Source of the DNA: Lepisosteus oculatus
Lineage: Eukaryota; Chordata; Actinopteri; Semionotiformes; Lepisosteidae
NCBI RefSeq assembly: GCF_040954835.1
Contig: NC_090716.1
Span: forward strand, 10,101,775-10,165,774
Reading direction: 5' to 3'
DNA: 64,000 nt
Position numbers and translations under genes: made by a program
Notes under the pieces: model-generated
Databases searched by the model: none
Told to the model about the DNA's origin: nothing
Seen by the model: the letters and a program-made list of their open reading frames with translations, nothing else
Part shown: positions 50,808 through 64,000 of the stretch, piece after piece
Position numbering within the stretch: the first letter of the stretch is position 1
Layout of the letters: each line of letters starts with the position of its first letter

Positions 50808-51180
50808 TATATTGTGTATTGCAGGTGTAACTGGGCAGGTACAGCAGGAGGTATGGATCCTGTACAGGACTCAGGAGAGAGGGAGACCATCAATCCAAAT
50901 CGCTAAGCAAAAACGTATTCCAGGAAACAAGCAAGAAAGACTACTGATAGGGCAACAATCCAAAACGCAAGAAGAAATAGAAAACGAGGAGCAAGCACGA
51001 AGATCAGATACCAAACACAAACTAGTAAAGAACATACGCGCACTCGGGAGCTCGAGGAGAATCCGCAATAGTGAGCAGGGAAGTGAGGAAAGAGGGGAAC
51101 TGAAGCAGTGACGGGAGTGCATGGTGATACTGTAGGTCAATTAGTTGCAGCGTGAGCGTTTGTTAAACACAGTGCGCGTG
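50808..51180. repeat. Purine-rich possible transposon fragment
   Basis: A block that is purine-rich and CpG-richer than its surroundings (ACGCGCACTCGGGAGCTCGA). The composition and style recall non-autonomous elements of fish, but no termini or known motif are seen. It contains a 131-codon open frame (50716-51111) with low-complexity Lys/Glu/Arg content that I do not consider a gene. Confidence 0.3.
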
Positions 51181-51799
51181 GGAATGCGTAACAGCAGGGT
51201 TTTCTGATCCTGGTCAACATGCCCCCAGTTTTGGCTAATTTGTGTTCCAATCTAGCTCCTTTACTCATGAACTATTTAGAGCTGTAAAATATGTTAAATA
51301 TAAATATTCATAGTGTAATGTCTCATTTTTATGCATTCCTATATTCATCATTTGTCAAGGAAAACAAAGAGAAAGGGACCCCCAAATTATTACACAAAAC
51401 AATATATACAGGACATTTTTCCATATTGCTCTATCACTAATATGATCTAAATTAATCTTCTTTCATCATGAAAATACCAGTTCAGTAATGTCTTTGACAT
51501 TACATGCCAGTTGAGTCCATAAACTACTATTACTATACAACAAACTATGATTCTCAGTTGTATAGCTGCAAGCTTTGTCTGACTATGTATGCAGATAAGA
51601 GTATATATTTAGGATTCTGGTTAAAGCATCATGAAAAAGTAAACAGGTCAGCTGTTCCAGGACTCAGTATATCTTACAATTAATTATAGTTAATATACAA
51701 ACATTCTGAGGATTTTGATAATATAAAAGATAAGGGCAGAATTTAATAAACAGGAAGCAGAGCAGGCACATTAAGTGCTATACTATACTCATGCAAGAA

Positions 51800-52215
51800 G
51801 TCCGTAAGATAAGTTGGAGTTAGACCATTCAGTGCATTATAAATGAGCTGAAGAAAACATATTCAGAATAAAGTGTTCAATTTCATAGCAAGCTAGTTCA
51901 CTTTACACATAAGACCTTATAGGCTGATGCAGATCAGTTTTAGCTAGCACATAAATCACTGAATTCAAGACATACTGACCTATTTAATGCCTCAGCAGAC
52001 AACCCAGCAAGCAAGGAGTTACATTAGTCTAATCTATTCTAGTCTAATAAAGTCAAGTAAAAATATTTCAGTATCAGATAGACAGAGGAATGGTCAGTTA
52101 TTAGCTGGGTGGGTGTCAAGATTGATAACAGAGAGCCAACGTAATGTAACTGCCTCAATTTCTGAAAACCCCAATCTGTTTCTGGAAGCATATAATCCTG
52201 ACAACAGCTCCTAAA
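51800..52215. repeat. Decayed fish interspersed repeat
   Basis: ATTCAGTGCATTATAAATGA and GACAACCCAGCAAGCAAGGA followed by GTTACATTAGTCTAA resemble a widespread fish repeat in which a CCAGCAAGCAAGG...TTACAGTAGTCCA block is diagnostic. Class not determined; boundaries approximate. Confidence 0.45.
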
Positions 52216-52587
52216 CACTAATGAAAGTGCTGATGGAAATGCAGTTCAACACTAGAAGTGAATGAAAAGTGCAGATTAGAAGGGATTCTTCATAGGTTGA
52301 GTGCTTCAAAATACACTCCCCACAATCATACTGATTGCATTACATATTCAAGGTCCGACTCCATATAGTTGGAAACATCTGAATTTTAATTTCAATGGGG
52401 AATAAATAGTTTTTTTTTCACTCAATGATTGGAGATGAGGTCACTGATACTTAGGGATGGCCTGGCACCAAGCAAAGCTAGATAATTATTCCATTAAGCA
52501 TTGATATATTTTATATACTGATTTATACATGCATGTTGAATTTTCAAGAGCTGATCCTGTATTTTCCGATCTACCTTATACTAAGGG

Positions 52588-52783
52588 AAAGTGCTTTTAA
52601 AGTGGAGAACGGAAGAAACATTTTACACCATGTGCTGTGGAGGTCTAGAACAAGCTACGCAACCACGTTGTCCTCATAGACACCTAGTCTTCTTTCAACA
52701 AACAGATGGATGGGGTTCTCACTAGCTACCAAGTTAGCCAGATAGGCAGAATAGCCTCCTTAGTTTTTAACCTTTCTTATGTT
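52588..52783 (+). mobile_element. LINE-type 3' fragment (CR1/L2-like), copy 2
   Basis: GAAGAAACATTTTACACCAT, GGTCTAGAACAAGCTACGCA, ACCACGTTG, then AGCCTCCTTAGTTTTTAACC and TTTCTTATGTTAC. The same element as at 45.3 and 54.1 kb, in the opposite orientation to both. Confidence 0.65.
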
Positions 52784-54125
52784 ACTTTGATGAATAAGCT
52801 ACTAGCTATCATATGATCGGAATGGAGCACACAAGCTCCTCTCATCTGTAAACTTCTTCAACTATTTAATGCAGCGTAAAATCCTTCATTTGTAAAAGCA
52901 TCATTGAAGGCATAGTTGCCACAATGCATCTACTTTTTACCATTTTGCCTCACCGATTTTTTGAAAATAAAAACATACCTTTCAAACAGTGCTAACCTTC
53001 TTAAATTGCGCTTCTATATTATGCTTAAAGGACACAATAGGCTTTGTACTTTAACAGTTAAAGTATAATAATTTGTTTTCTTTTTTTATCTGTGCTTCTA
53101 TAAAAGATAAATATTGCAGCACCTCTATTTTCTGTGGTTAAATTATTTATTAGAAACAACTTATTTAGAATACCTTCTGAAATAATAGAACCCTCATTAA
53201 AAATGTAGAAAAAAAAGCTTTTTCATCTGGTAATTAGGAGGCTGGTGATGGTTATGGCAACACGGTTGCTGTAATTCTTTGCAAGTATCTATAAATAGTC
53301 CTGCGACCACTGTCCACAACCAAGAACAGAACACCTTTGCGCAGGGCGAAACTCGCAAGCTCAAAAAGGAAGCAGACTGAGATGTCAGATGCTGTTTAGC
53401 ATTGATTTTGTCTGATGTCTTGCAGTCCCAGGGTGACATTCAAACATGTTTCACACATTAAATGAACGTGCTCCCAGAGAGGCTGGAGATGTTCAGAGTG
53501 GACACCATTTAAATCCCACAAAGAAAGCATTATCACCATAATGGAACAACTTTGGTTATTTTTAAATCTCTCATTTCTGGATTCAGAAATAAAGAAAACC
53601 TGCAAAACCAAATGTATCCAAACAATATTGAATATATTCAGAAGTGAAGAGAGGAGCTCTGTATGTGTGATGGAGATCAAAAGTTTAGCTGCTGGCTACA
53701 TTAGGATAGCAGAGAATCCTGGAAAGTAGCACACCAATCTTGGCAGACCCATGGGGTAGCAAAGTGAATATTCATTGAAGTTTCCCTGCATTTATCTTGC
53801 TACTGAAAGCCATATTAATTAGGTATTTGAGGCCAGGAATATAAATAATCACTCAAACCACTCTTCAGATACTGATAACTCAGAAAACAAATGCTATTTT
53901 GGGTCAACTAAGGGAGTTGAGATATTAAGAGACCAGGAGACTCCTGTGGACCTTCAGTCTAACTTACTGAACTGAAACTCATAGCGTTCTAACATTTTAA
54001 AGATGACACAGAAGTAATACTACTATATAAGGAACATTCAAAATTCAGTCATCACTAACCATGACCCTGAGGAAAGATCATCACTAATTCAATGTAATTT
54101 TCCTTTATAAACAAGGAAAAAATAA

Positions 54126-54300
54126 AAACATAAGTAAGGTTATAAATTAAAGGAGGGGAAATTTGGCCCATCTAACCAGTTTGATCATTAGCAATTAAGT
54201 GATCCAAGGATAATATTCAGCCATTTTCTGAAAAAATAGAATGAGTATCAGCTTCAACAACATGGCTGAGAAGATTGTTCCACACTCCCAAATTAGGATG
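54126..54300 (-). mobile_element. LINE-type 3' fragment (CR1/L2-like), copy 3
   Basis: AACATAAGTAAGGTTATAAA, GAGGGGAAATTTGGCCCATC, CAGCTTCAACAACATGGCTG and TTGTTCCACACTCCC. Same family and orientation as the 45.3-kb copy, and longer. Confidence 0.65.
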
Positions 54301-56316
54301 GGGATGAGCTTTTGTTTCCAAAGAAACAGAAAACAAGATCGATATAAATAGAATAATTAGTCATGGTAATGTGCAAGACAGAGCAATCAAATATTTACAG
54401 GAATGGCTTTTGAAAAGAGGCAGGAAGCCCAAGTCACTCCAAAATAATGTAGAAAACAGAAAATGAAATCTTTGTTTTTACAAATGTTTATTACAGTCTA
54501 TGTTACAAGAAACAAATAATACCAACAACAGATGTAAAATTAAACTGAATTACAGATTAAACAAGCAGGTGTGGTTATATTTCTTCTCCTGCTGTACTTA
54601 CAGGTATCTTGTTCCATTCTGGCTCCACTGTGGTCATTACTTTAGATACAGCGATAGAAAGAAGAGATACAAGCTATTGCTTCAGATTTGTTCTTCCTCA
54701 TAAAGACCTTGGACCTTGTCATAAATTTGACAAGTGGAGTTTTTTCATTACAGTCACTTTCTCCAAATTAATATATGTAGTATTCAAACAAAGTAGTTTG
54801 AATAAACTGATGGGGTCTTGAAAGCAGTTATGAAGTGGAAAATGTTCTGATGCATGACTATACCATTATGACTATGGATGTCTTAAAATAATATTAATGA
54901 TAATGGTAAAATTACATTGATATTTTCTAGAGAAAAAAAGGACCCACTGATACTGTATGTATCTGGTTATTCTGACAATGTACTTAAAAACACTGAAGAT
55001 AATTCACTTTCCACTGCTGAGTAGAAGAAAAAGTCATCTCTAAAGATTTTGGGGAGAAATGTGCCCTTGCATTTGTTTTACAAATACTTTTTAAAAAATT
55101 TTATAATTTGAGCAATCAGTCCTAATTCATTCAAATATTCAAACACATGCTGCAGTGAAGATGAAAATGTTTTAGACATTAATAGAAGTAATTCCACACA
55201 ATTTAGTCTTCTGTGGAAGAACAAATTATTACACATCACTTCCTTGATAATGGATATTTTTTTCCATGTTTCTCACAGTTCAAGCACTGAACACGATCAT
55301 AATTGGGGATCAATACAATTCCAAGCAACAGCAAACACTGTTTAGAAAGCAAGGATTTCTTCATACTTTTGGCTTTTTCCCATGGTACAGTAAATGTGAC
55401 AAATTCTTTGAAATGTTTTTTTTTGTCAAACATTTAGGAAAATATTAGAGCAAATAAATCCAATTCTTGCTTGTGTTTCATCCAAGAGGTATTGATAAAA
55501 CCATAGACAAGACCCCGAGTCCTCATCATAATCGTATGAATATTTTTGAGAAAGCCATTTTATCTTGAACTGTCATTTTCCACCAAAAAAGAACTAAGGC
55601 AAATTTGAGAAAAAAAAGAATTGGCATCTCTTCCTATAAATTTTCTTTTTTCTCTGTAAGGAATTTATTTGCATTAGCTTACACCATCTTTACTGTTATC
55701 TATTATTTGCCACAAAAAGGAAAAGGTACTCAAGGAATCCAAATCCTTGTTTTGCCATTCAAAGCATGGTTAAGCATCTGATTTTATATCAAAGTAAATT
55801 TGCCATCTACTGTATAGATACTGTAGCATCTTTTAGTGTGCAATCAGCAAAGTGATTTTTTTTAATGCTGTGGGGTAAGAAATGTGAGTACTTATATCTC
55901 ACTGTGGCTGTAAAGTGTCCGTGTTGCTGCTGTATACTTTGTATTAGTTAGAGTAGGGTATAACTGCAAACCTCCAATGGCCACAGTGATGCCAAAACGC
56001 TATGTTATGTCTCTTTCTGGTATTCCTTACAAATACAGTGCCTACATCATGTCTTCACTCACTTTGGTACTTTTCATCTGTATCTGCCAAATGGCTAAAG
56101 CCACGAGCCAGCTGGCCTGGACCCATGTCCTGAATATGAAAGGACACTCTCATAATGACATGATGAAGACACTAGGGCGCAATAGCTCCTACACTAGCCT
56201 GCAGTGGATTCTCCTTCCGTGTATTACACACTCTGAACAGTGGGCTAAACTAACGAACCTACAGCACCCTAATGTACTTCCATTGCACTTAACGCTCACA
56301 CATGCTAATCTGCAGT

Positions 56317-56391
56317 AAAGAAACACATTCCACACTGAAAAGTGGAAAGAAGAAACACAGTGTTTCAGCTCCTGAGTCTTCTTCAGGTTTG
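56317..56391 (-). repeat. GAAGAAGG/CCGAAACG repeat, copy E (divergent)
   Basis: On the minus strand: ACCTGAAGAAGACTCAGGAG, CTGAAACACTGTGTTTC, then TTTTCAGTGTGGAATGTG. Same architecture as copies A-D but a different hairpin sequence, so a separate subfamily or an old copy. Confidence 0.6.
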
Positions 56392-59300
56392 AGGGAGAGA
56401 GAGGAAGAAATCAGGGATATAAAGCACAGGAGAACAAAGGACAGAGCAGATGGGAAAGATTGCCCAAACGAAGGGAAATCTAGGCAAGAGGTGTGAAAAG
56501 CTGACATCACTTAATGGTTTGAGAGATTCTAAACACAAATGAGACGATCACTGAGCGAATGGATAAGGTGTGATCCAGGTTTAAGGACAATCTGGGGACA
56601 ATGTATCAAAATATATGTCACAAAAATAGACATACCTTATCGTAGAAGAGCTTTGTTGTTTTTGTAAGCATATGATAGAACTATAAAACTCAAGAGGTCT
56701 TTTAGGTCCCTGGACACTCACTTTATACAGTGTATGACTAAAAACAGCTCTTCCCAGCATGACACTGTTATTATGGGGTACAAATTCCATGCCTGCTGAG
56801 AAAATGAATGAACGGATTAAGTCCCACAATTTAACATATTTTAGCATACGTAAGCAGGACATACACTTCATTAATTAGCACAATTAAAGTTTCATAACAC
56901 GCCAATTTACTCAGTTACTTAGTAAGCCAGGTTCCTTAATCTTGATAAAGGTAAATGAGACAAAAGTAAGACATACAAAATAACTCTTCATGTACATATT
57001 GTATTGCTTTGTAATTGTTGAAAAGCAACCCCTTATACAGGTATATACAGGTGTCTGATGAATGTCAGAATGAATTCTGATATCTCAAGCAGAGATATGG
57101 CTCCATCAAGAATGTTAAGGTCATGCCCTGTGCGTCAATAATATAAATAAAACATGATTTAGATGGCATTTCTGGTGTATAATAAATGCATAATAAATGT
57201 CAGACTGAATAAAGCCATAACAAAGTATCCTAGAGAGAGAATGAGATTAACTACCTTGACAAAACAGGGGAACTGGCTGTACAGGCAACTGATAGTCTCC
57301 GACATGCTTATAAAAATGTCAGCTGAAGCATAAAAATGTGTTTGTTTTCTCTCAAAATCTGAAGTGTGTGCTTTTTTCATTCATTCATAAAACAAGCCTG
57401 CCTCCCTCTCTGTGTCTCCTCAGTCCCGGTGTCCTAGTTTTTGAATGTGCATCACCCAGTAAAGCCACTCATTCTGAATGCCGATTGATTCCCACAGCTT
57501 CTGCCACACAGCTGAAGAACCATGTTTCACTTGCTGGAAAGCCATGAATTTAATAACTGGCATTTCTAGCTTGAATGAGTATGTCTTCAAGGTAAAGTAA
57601 TGCAGCATTATCAAGGGCAAGAAATGTTCAGAACCACTAGACCACAGCTTTGATAAAATCATATCAGCACTCAGGGGTACAGTACCTTTTGTTTTTACCA
57701 AGGCATTTTACAAGTCCATCATCAAGTACGAGGTACTGTATGTTACTTTTACTCGGATCCGAGTTTTAATCATTCTTTTGCAATCTGGGCCTATTTATGG
57801 GTTTAAAACTGGACATTGAGCTATGATGAAAGTATTCTGAAGTTTGCTTTAGATTCTTTCCCTATTCTTTCTCCTCCCACATCACGGCCATCAGATGTGC
57901 AAGACGCAGCCAGTGGCAGATGAAAACACCTTCCAGGGCTGTCAATCTCAACTGACAGGGTCCCCTATATTTTTGGAAACAATTTTTGATTCATGTCCCC
58001 AGATCGCACATTGAGTCAGATTTCCAAGTGTTTCTTCTATTTTTTCCTCTTAGTGGCGTGTTTGCCTTTTCATGAGCCAAGACAGAGCCGTGAAGACACC
58101 ACCAGCCAGATGGAACTTCTTTTTTTTCCCCCACTCACTCGAAACCTATATGGCTGAAGGATTTTCCAGACTACAGCAAACTGCACTGAATGTGTGAATG
58201 AACCATTGTAAAATTGTGTCAAAGATAAAAATGTTATAAACGACAACTAATATATATGTATGTGTGCACTTTTTTAATTTTCAAATTAAAAAAAGCTATA
58301 CCCTTCACTAGATATGTCATTAATTTCTATGTCTATAAATACTTGGTTGTCTACTTTTGACCAACCTAAACAAGCTGAAGAAAAAAATTACATTCCTTTT
58401 ATTTGATGCATTTTGGACTGGGTGTCTCTGAAAAAAAGAAATATGCAGTATATATATAGTGAAATTAGATTTATATAATGTCAAATTATTCTACTGGATT
58501 TTGGTACTGTGCCATTACAGTATAAAGGACAGGAAATATTTGTTTTTAAGGCATATCTTTGTATTAAGGTGTCATTTGATTTTATTCCAACTTTTTGTCA
58601 ATAACAGACACAAGTTCCTTATTAAAGGTTGCCATGGAAATTTCTCACAGCAGTACAGTCAGCAGGTACTGTTCTATAAATGTTGCCATGGCAGTCATAT
58701 TAAGCAGCACTATGGCCATCACAATGGTGGCATTCATTGAGGTATCCTTTCCTACTTTAAAACTGTGGGACAAAATTGGCACTTCCATTTCTTAGAAAGA
58801 TTTGTGTAATAGCTGACACATAGGAAATGAAAGGACTGAAATCCCTTCAAATGCTCTATGATTGAATTTGGATCTAATGATCACTTGACAGCAATAGGAA
58901 ACGATAAAAAGACTTCTTTATTAAAGTGCACATCATACAGCAATTCTTGCACTGCATAAAATCAATTTACTGTGGATACAAAAATAGTTCATATAGAATA
59001 GTATATTGTTTAAAATACTGGTCTGGGATCTCCAGTGAGATTTCTACTTACTGTACTGTACACAGAAACTTAATTAATTCAACCATTTTTAATCTAACAT
59101 TCATTTAGTTTCTTGCCTAATAAACACATTACCATTTCTGACTGCTGTTAATGAAACGTGTTAGAGCATTTCTATTACAATGTGAGATGTTACAATCTGT
59201 GATATCTCACACCATATGAATCAATTTAAAGTCAAATCCAAAAGATTTGGTTCCATGTTAACATTTACAGAACCACTAAAAGCATGTCTAACAGGTATGG

Positions 59301-62300
59301 ATGAATGAAAAATAGTCAAAGGATAAACAAAGGTTTCTGACATGGATGTGATAAATACATTCGTTATAGCAACCATCAGTTAAATGGAGACAAAAAGGAG
59401 ACAACACCTGTGTGCCTCATTCTCCTCAGACAGGTGAGTTACTATACACTTCTCCCATTTAATTAGCGTTTGACCAAAGTTTTTAGAGTTTTAGTACCAA
59501 AAGGTAGTTCAAATAAGGCTTGTATTGAACAGGTGTCCAGTAAATCTTGTTCCAGACTTTCTAGCATTTATTGTTTTTACAGGTGCTTTGCCACATGTGA
59601 GTCACAACTGGTCTCTCTCTTCTGAGCCTCCAGGTTTCAATGTTAAAGAAAACCTATCACCACAGGTCTCTTTAGGTGTCCATCGTTTACAATTCATTTA
59701 AATTAACCTGTCAGAAAGTTGTTTTACTATAAAAGTAGATAAAACGTTAAAGTAACCATTCGTATAATGAAAAGCTTTACAGTATTGATTTCAGTTAAAT
59801 TATTCAAATGCACAATGCAAATGCACATTTAATTAAAAGCTAAACTATACAAATCAAAATGTCTTATTAAGTCCGTTATTAAACCTTCTAATACTGTATA
59901 TCTTGCTTTAAAAGACTGATTTACTTGACCTCTTGCACATTAAGCAATATTCAACAATAACAATTTTAATGAGCACATCAGCAAATAGAACTCTTTTCAC
60001 ACCAGCTGAATTGTTCTCAATTGACTAAACAAAAAGGATGAGTTTTATTGCAGTGACTTTTGTTCTGTTGATATTGAATGTCTGCAGCTCCATCTAGCTA
60101 CACCTAGTGGTGAATGAAAATAAAAATAGTCTTCTGATCAGTTACTGTTCAAAATTCATGAAAATGCAGCAGTGTCCATAACAACTGTTTTAAACTGTTT
60201 TTTTATATGGAAAATGCATGATATTTCACCTGTTTTATTTCAGTAGAACAACTGTGTAATGGTTCAATTAGTATTATCATTATCATCATTTATTTTTTTC
60301 ACTGCATTAACCATCTTCTTAGAAATGTACTGAAGATGTATAAATAAATATACTGTATATAGCAAAGTGAAAGAAAAATTATTTTCTTTTCTGCATTTTA
60401 TTCTAAAGCTCTTTCTGAAAACAGTATTTTGAAATACTCTGGCTCAAGTAATCTCTTAGCTTCAGATGGTCAATTTAGCATAAATCCACTTAATGCATAA
60501 AAGCCATTTATGGCTTATTCAGATCGAACTCTATCTGCCGCGTAAGATGTGCTGCTCTTTTAGAACTCTTAAGGGATATAATGAGAATAAATATTACTAA
60601 AATCAATGCTAAAAGTTCTAAGGAGATCATGCTTAGCATGCTCTTCATTGATTTCCTTGGATCTTTTTAGTCATTCAGCGCACTGTATTTAAGGAAAAGA
60701 CAGGCATTCCTTCCACACAACTGAAATATAATAATTCATGTATTGAGTCTTTTCTTTACTGGAGTTATCGAGGTCTCATTTCAAAGGCAGCTTTTTAAAG
60801 GCTGAGGGACTGTTTAGGAATTTAGGCTCTGGATAAAAAAGAGCAAGAAATGGAAGATGCACCGAGACAAACAGAACAGCCAGCATTAAACAGAAATTGA
60901 GCAGTCTGACAAGGTGAAATACTAGATGCTTAGATTACACAACAGCACAAATTCATAAATTTAATAAACCTCTAATAAGGTCCCTAGCTGTTATATTAAT
61001 GCGTTTTCAGTAGTCAAAATCATTTACTTGAATGAGTAACCGTGCTCAGCCTGGGCCCCAGCCCCAGCTCAGAAGGTAAATTACTGTATGTACAGTACTT
61101 GCATGCAGGAATTTCAGGACTTGATCTGAAACTTAACTATGTCATAAAAAACAATATTTTTAAGCATGTGCCAAGTTACAAATGATCACAGTAAATGCAG
61201 CAGCCTCCCTTCTATGAAAGCACTGCACCAGAAACTCATTATCACTACCATAACAAATAAAGTTCACACTCCAAAAAGATACACGTCTCATTAACAATGC
61301 ATGCTGTACAGTAAGACTTTTCAGCTTTTCACATTTCCTTAGGATGTACATTTTAACCTCACTAAAAAATGCATCATTTTCATTTTTGTTTCTGAAATTA
61401 GAAAGCTCCCTTGTTTCCAACCAATTAGAGGCAATTGTTAAACTGTCAAATAACCAGAATGCACACTGCCTTCTGAACAGAAGTGAACTGTCAAAAATGG
61501 CACATTTTAAAAACACAGGAAATGCCAGGGAAAATTATATTCCTATCCTGTGACCTCTGAGTACAATTCTAGGTTAACTAAATTGAACATAAAGGTCAAG
61601 ACGTAAAAGACATTTTATAGAATTATGCCCAGGCGTCTCATTAAAGCACATTCTCCATCTGCCTGTTGTTGGCAGCTTAAGTGTAATGTCTTTTAAATTG
61701 CTGTTAAATATATACAAAAGTCCTCAAAGGAAAAAAAATCTCAGACAGATACCCATGGTTGCTGTAAACTTGTCTGGAATGATTCCTAATTTGAATACAT
61801 TAAAAGGCTTATTTAGTATACAGTACATTTATTTTATAAAACAAGTTAATCAATAGTACACAAATGTGAAAAATATTTTAAAAATACAGATGTGTATTGG
61901 GATCAGAGGGTCAGCATTCATAAACAATACATCTTCTTGAACTTATAGTTTATGTTTTTAATCTGTCTTTTTCTCATGTAAAAAATTATACAGTTTCCTG
62001 CTTTGAAAAAATCTTAATGAATGAAGGCAGCATAATTTCAAAAATACATTAATTTTATAACTGATTAAGTAGAAGAACTGGAACAATCATAACTATATTT
62101 ATATCTACTTATTTCACAAGTGGAATGTGCTAATTTATCACCCAATTACTAAATCACAAGTAACTATGGATATATTGAACCAATTGTGTCTGTAGTACTG
62201 TATATTCAGGTATTAAAGAACTGGTCAGGTCTATAGGCACTATACATTAATAAATACATGAACAATACTTAAATAATCAGATAAACAACAAATATAAAAA

Positions 62301-64000
62301 ACTAAAAGACAAACCTTTAGCCAGCATCATGATTCTGGGAAAATTAATTTCTGTCAGCTAATACATTGCTTCAAATCACCCTATGACATTGAAATGTTCA
62401 GTGGGAAAGAATGAATCACCAGTATAAAACAAATGGGTTGGTTTTCTCATATTGACACTTTTTTTGGTCATAGCTATATCATGCTTGCGTAATTAGCACA
62501 GACATTGACAACTAACACTGCATCATCCATAACTTTAAGCCCCAAATGCTAGCATGGGAGCATGGAAGAAAAGGAGTTTCTTTCTCAGAGCATGACCTGA
62601 CCCACTCTGCGCTCCAGAAAAACCCAAGGAGCCACACTGATCTGGAACTTCACTGAGAAGCAATGATGGGAGCCAGGGACACTTGTACAGTGTCATGGAG
62701 GGGTTGACTTCATTCATCTTTCTTGTGTTTTTTTTTTTAGTTTAACGGGGAATGAGTCCTGTCCACCTTTAAGACATGTGAGCAGCTGCCCCAGTCACCT
62801 GAGACCACGTGGGACATGGGATATCTTAAATACAAAAAGACAAAACGTCAGCAAATGAAATACAGTAAACGCTCCCTCATTTTATCTTCATGCACTGTGT
62901 GTAGCAGGGGGGTATTTCCAAATATAATACTCCCTGTAAGATGAATGAAATTAAATCTAGAAGCAAACAATATAGCAGCAAAACAAAAAAAAACAGTCCT
63001 GGAGCCCATTCAAAATGATGAGTCACTGAAGCATGAATTTCTACTCCGTATTACAGTTTACTGATACATATCACTCACATCAAATCTGTGCTGCTTAAGT
63101 GTTGACTCAGTTTCTTAGAATCTGCCTTTTTTCGCTGCTGAGCTTGAGGTCATACTTGGCAGAAGCCTTTATCTTCTGATTATGTTACACTGTCATTAAT
63201 ATCATTTCAGCAGTATGGTTAAACTCCAATTAAGATGGAACAAGGGCGTGATTTGATTTAGTTAGTTTTATTGGCTCCACTAACTGAACAAGTCTGCAGG
63301 TTCCACCCGTTCTTTCTGAAGGATGAGCGAAGGGTGAAGATGGGGTGGAGAGAGGGATGTGTGATAGACAGAGATGCGATTTTTATACAGTCAGGCAAAC
63401 GTGGGCAAGACCAGGTCTGGCCTACTCCTGAATGCTCATTCAATACACTTTCATTAACCTATTAGCCCTGAGTACAAGACAATTAAATAAGTTATTAATG
63501 TATTGTATGGTTAATACAAAAATATTATAATATATATTCATATATAATTATAAAATTGATTTAATAATATTAGAATAAAGACAGCTAATTAAGAGGGCAA
63601 GTTCTCAGTTCAAAATACAGTTCTCGCAAATTGCTGAACCACCTTAGCTGAAGCTGTTCACACACAATACACCACCCTGCGTAAGTAGGTTTGTGAAAGT
63701 GTCAGCCAAATGGCATTCTGCTTTATTATTATAACACAGTGTTTTTCCATTTCTTGCCAAGTTGCCACTGGTTCCCGGCATTCCTCAATTGGATGAAGAG
63801 GTTAGAAGATGTATGGATGTATTGTTCATCTTTTTTCATTGACTTTGCAGCATGCAATTAACTACTGCTTGTTCCTGTCCAGCTTGAAAACCGATGCAGG
63901 TGACTATTCTTACTTTATTACTACTGTATATTGCTGAGCCATAATATCCTGATAAGAAATCCAAATGTATTTCTCCAATTTTACCACATGGGGGCCACCT

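Larger units (their letters stand above)
47061..64000. other. 5' flank of TUB, no gene recognised
   Basis: About 17 kb of AT-rich sequence with the repeats listed above and no open frame resembling a known protein. In mammals EIF3F lies on this side of TUB; I looked for its C-terminal coding blocks and saw none. The region could hold alternative TUB first exons or enhancers, which cannot be judged from one sequence. Confidence 0.55.

Noticed and set aside
50716..51111. A 131-codon open frame
   Set aside because: It lies in a purine-rich, repeat-like block, has low-complexity content, no splice context and no recognisable family.
47061..64000. EIF3F expected beyond TUB from mammalian gene order
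   Set aside because: No matching coding blocks were found in the flank.
1..64000. CRISPR arrays, operons or other bacterial features
   Set aside because: The window is a eukaryotic intron-bearing locus; the only regular repeats are microsatellites and dispersed elements.

Overview
This is a piece of a vertebrate nuclear chromosome, most likely from a ray-finned fish. It is AT-rich and intron-dominated, with GT-AG introns, a CpG-rich promoter and many decayed fish-type interspersed repeats: a tRNA-derived SINE, a Tc1-type terminal repeat, CR1/L2-like LINE tails and a family of short repeats with a conserved GAAGAAGGCT...GCCGAAACG core. A non-teleost ray-finned fish such as a gar or bowfin would fit the repeats and the single-copy, human-like gene order, but that placement is a guess.

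There are two protein-coding genes, facing each other tail to tail. RIC3 (plus strand, start codon 5152 to stop 12127) has six coding exons that join in frame to 387 codons plus a stop. It encodes an ER chaperone for nicotinic acetylcholine and 5-HT3 receptors. TUB (minus strand, start codon 46661 down to stop 18172) has twelve coding exons that join in frame to 499 codons plus a stop. It encodes tubby, the founding tubby-domain protein, which binds PI(4,5)P2 and the ciliary IFT-A complex. The convergent RIC3-TUB order matches human 11p15.4.

Layout: 1-4930 is AT-rich flank with no recognised gene. 4930-5150 is a CpG-rich RIC3 promoter with a CCAAT box, a palindromic GTCACGTGAC E-box and an ETS-like site. 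5152-12127 is RIC3, with a 3' UTR probably ending near 12.9 kb. At 12901-12946 poly(A) hexamers lie on both strands, so the genes may share an end; if so, 12.95-18.17 kb is a long TUB 3' UTR carrying a Tc1 end and a head-to-head repeat pair. 18.17-46.66 kb is TUB. 46.66-64 kb is TUB 5' flank with a pyrimidine-rich promoter tract, one clear SINE and several repeat fragments. I found no exons, RNA genes or CRISPR there.

I did not find a new multi-gene system. The points most worth checking are the hammerhead-like core of the short repeat family, the possible shared poly(A) zone, the CLEAR-type promoter element of RIC3, and the apparent excess of the 7-mer TACAGTA/TACTGTA. The two genes act in different pathways (receptor folding in the ER; lipid signalling and ciliary traffic), and their adjacency is conserved synteny with no evidence here of a functional link.
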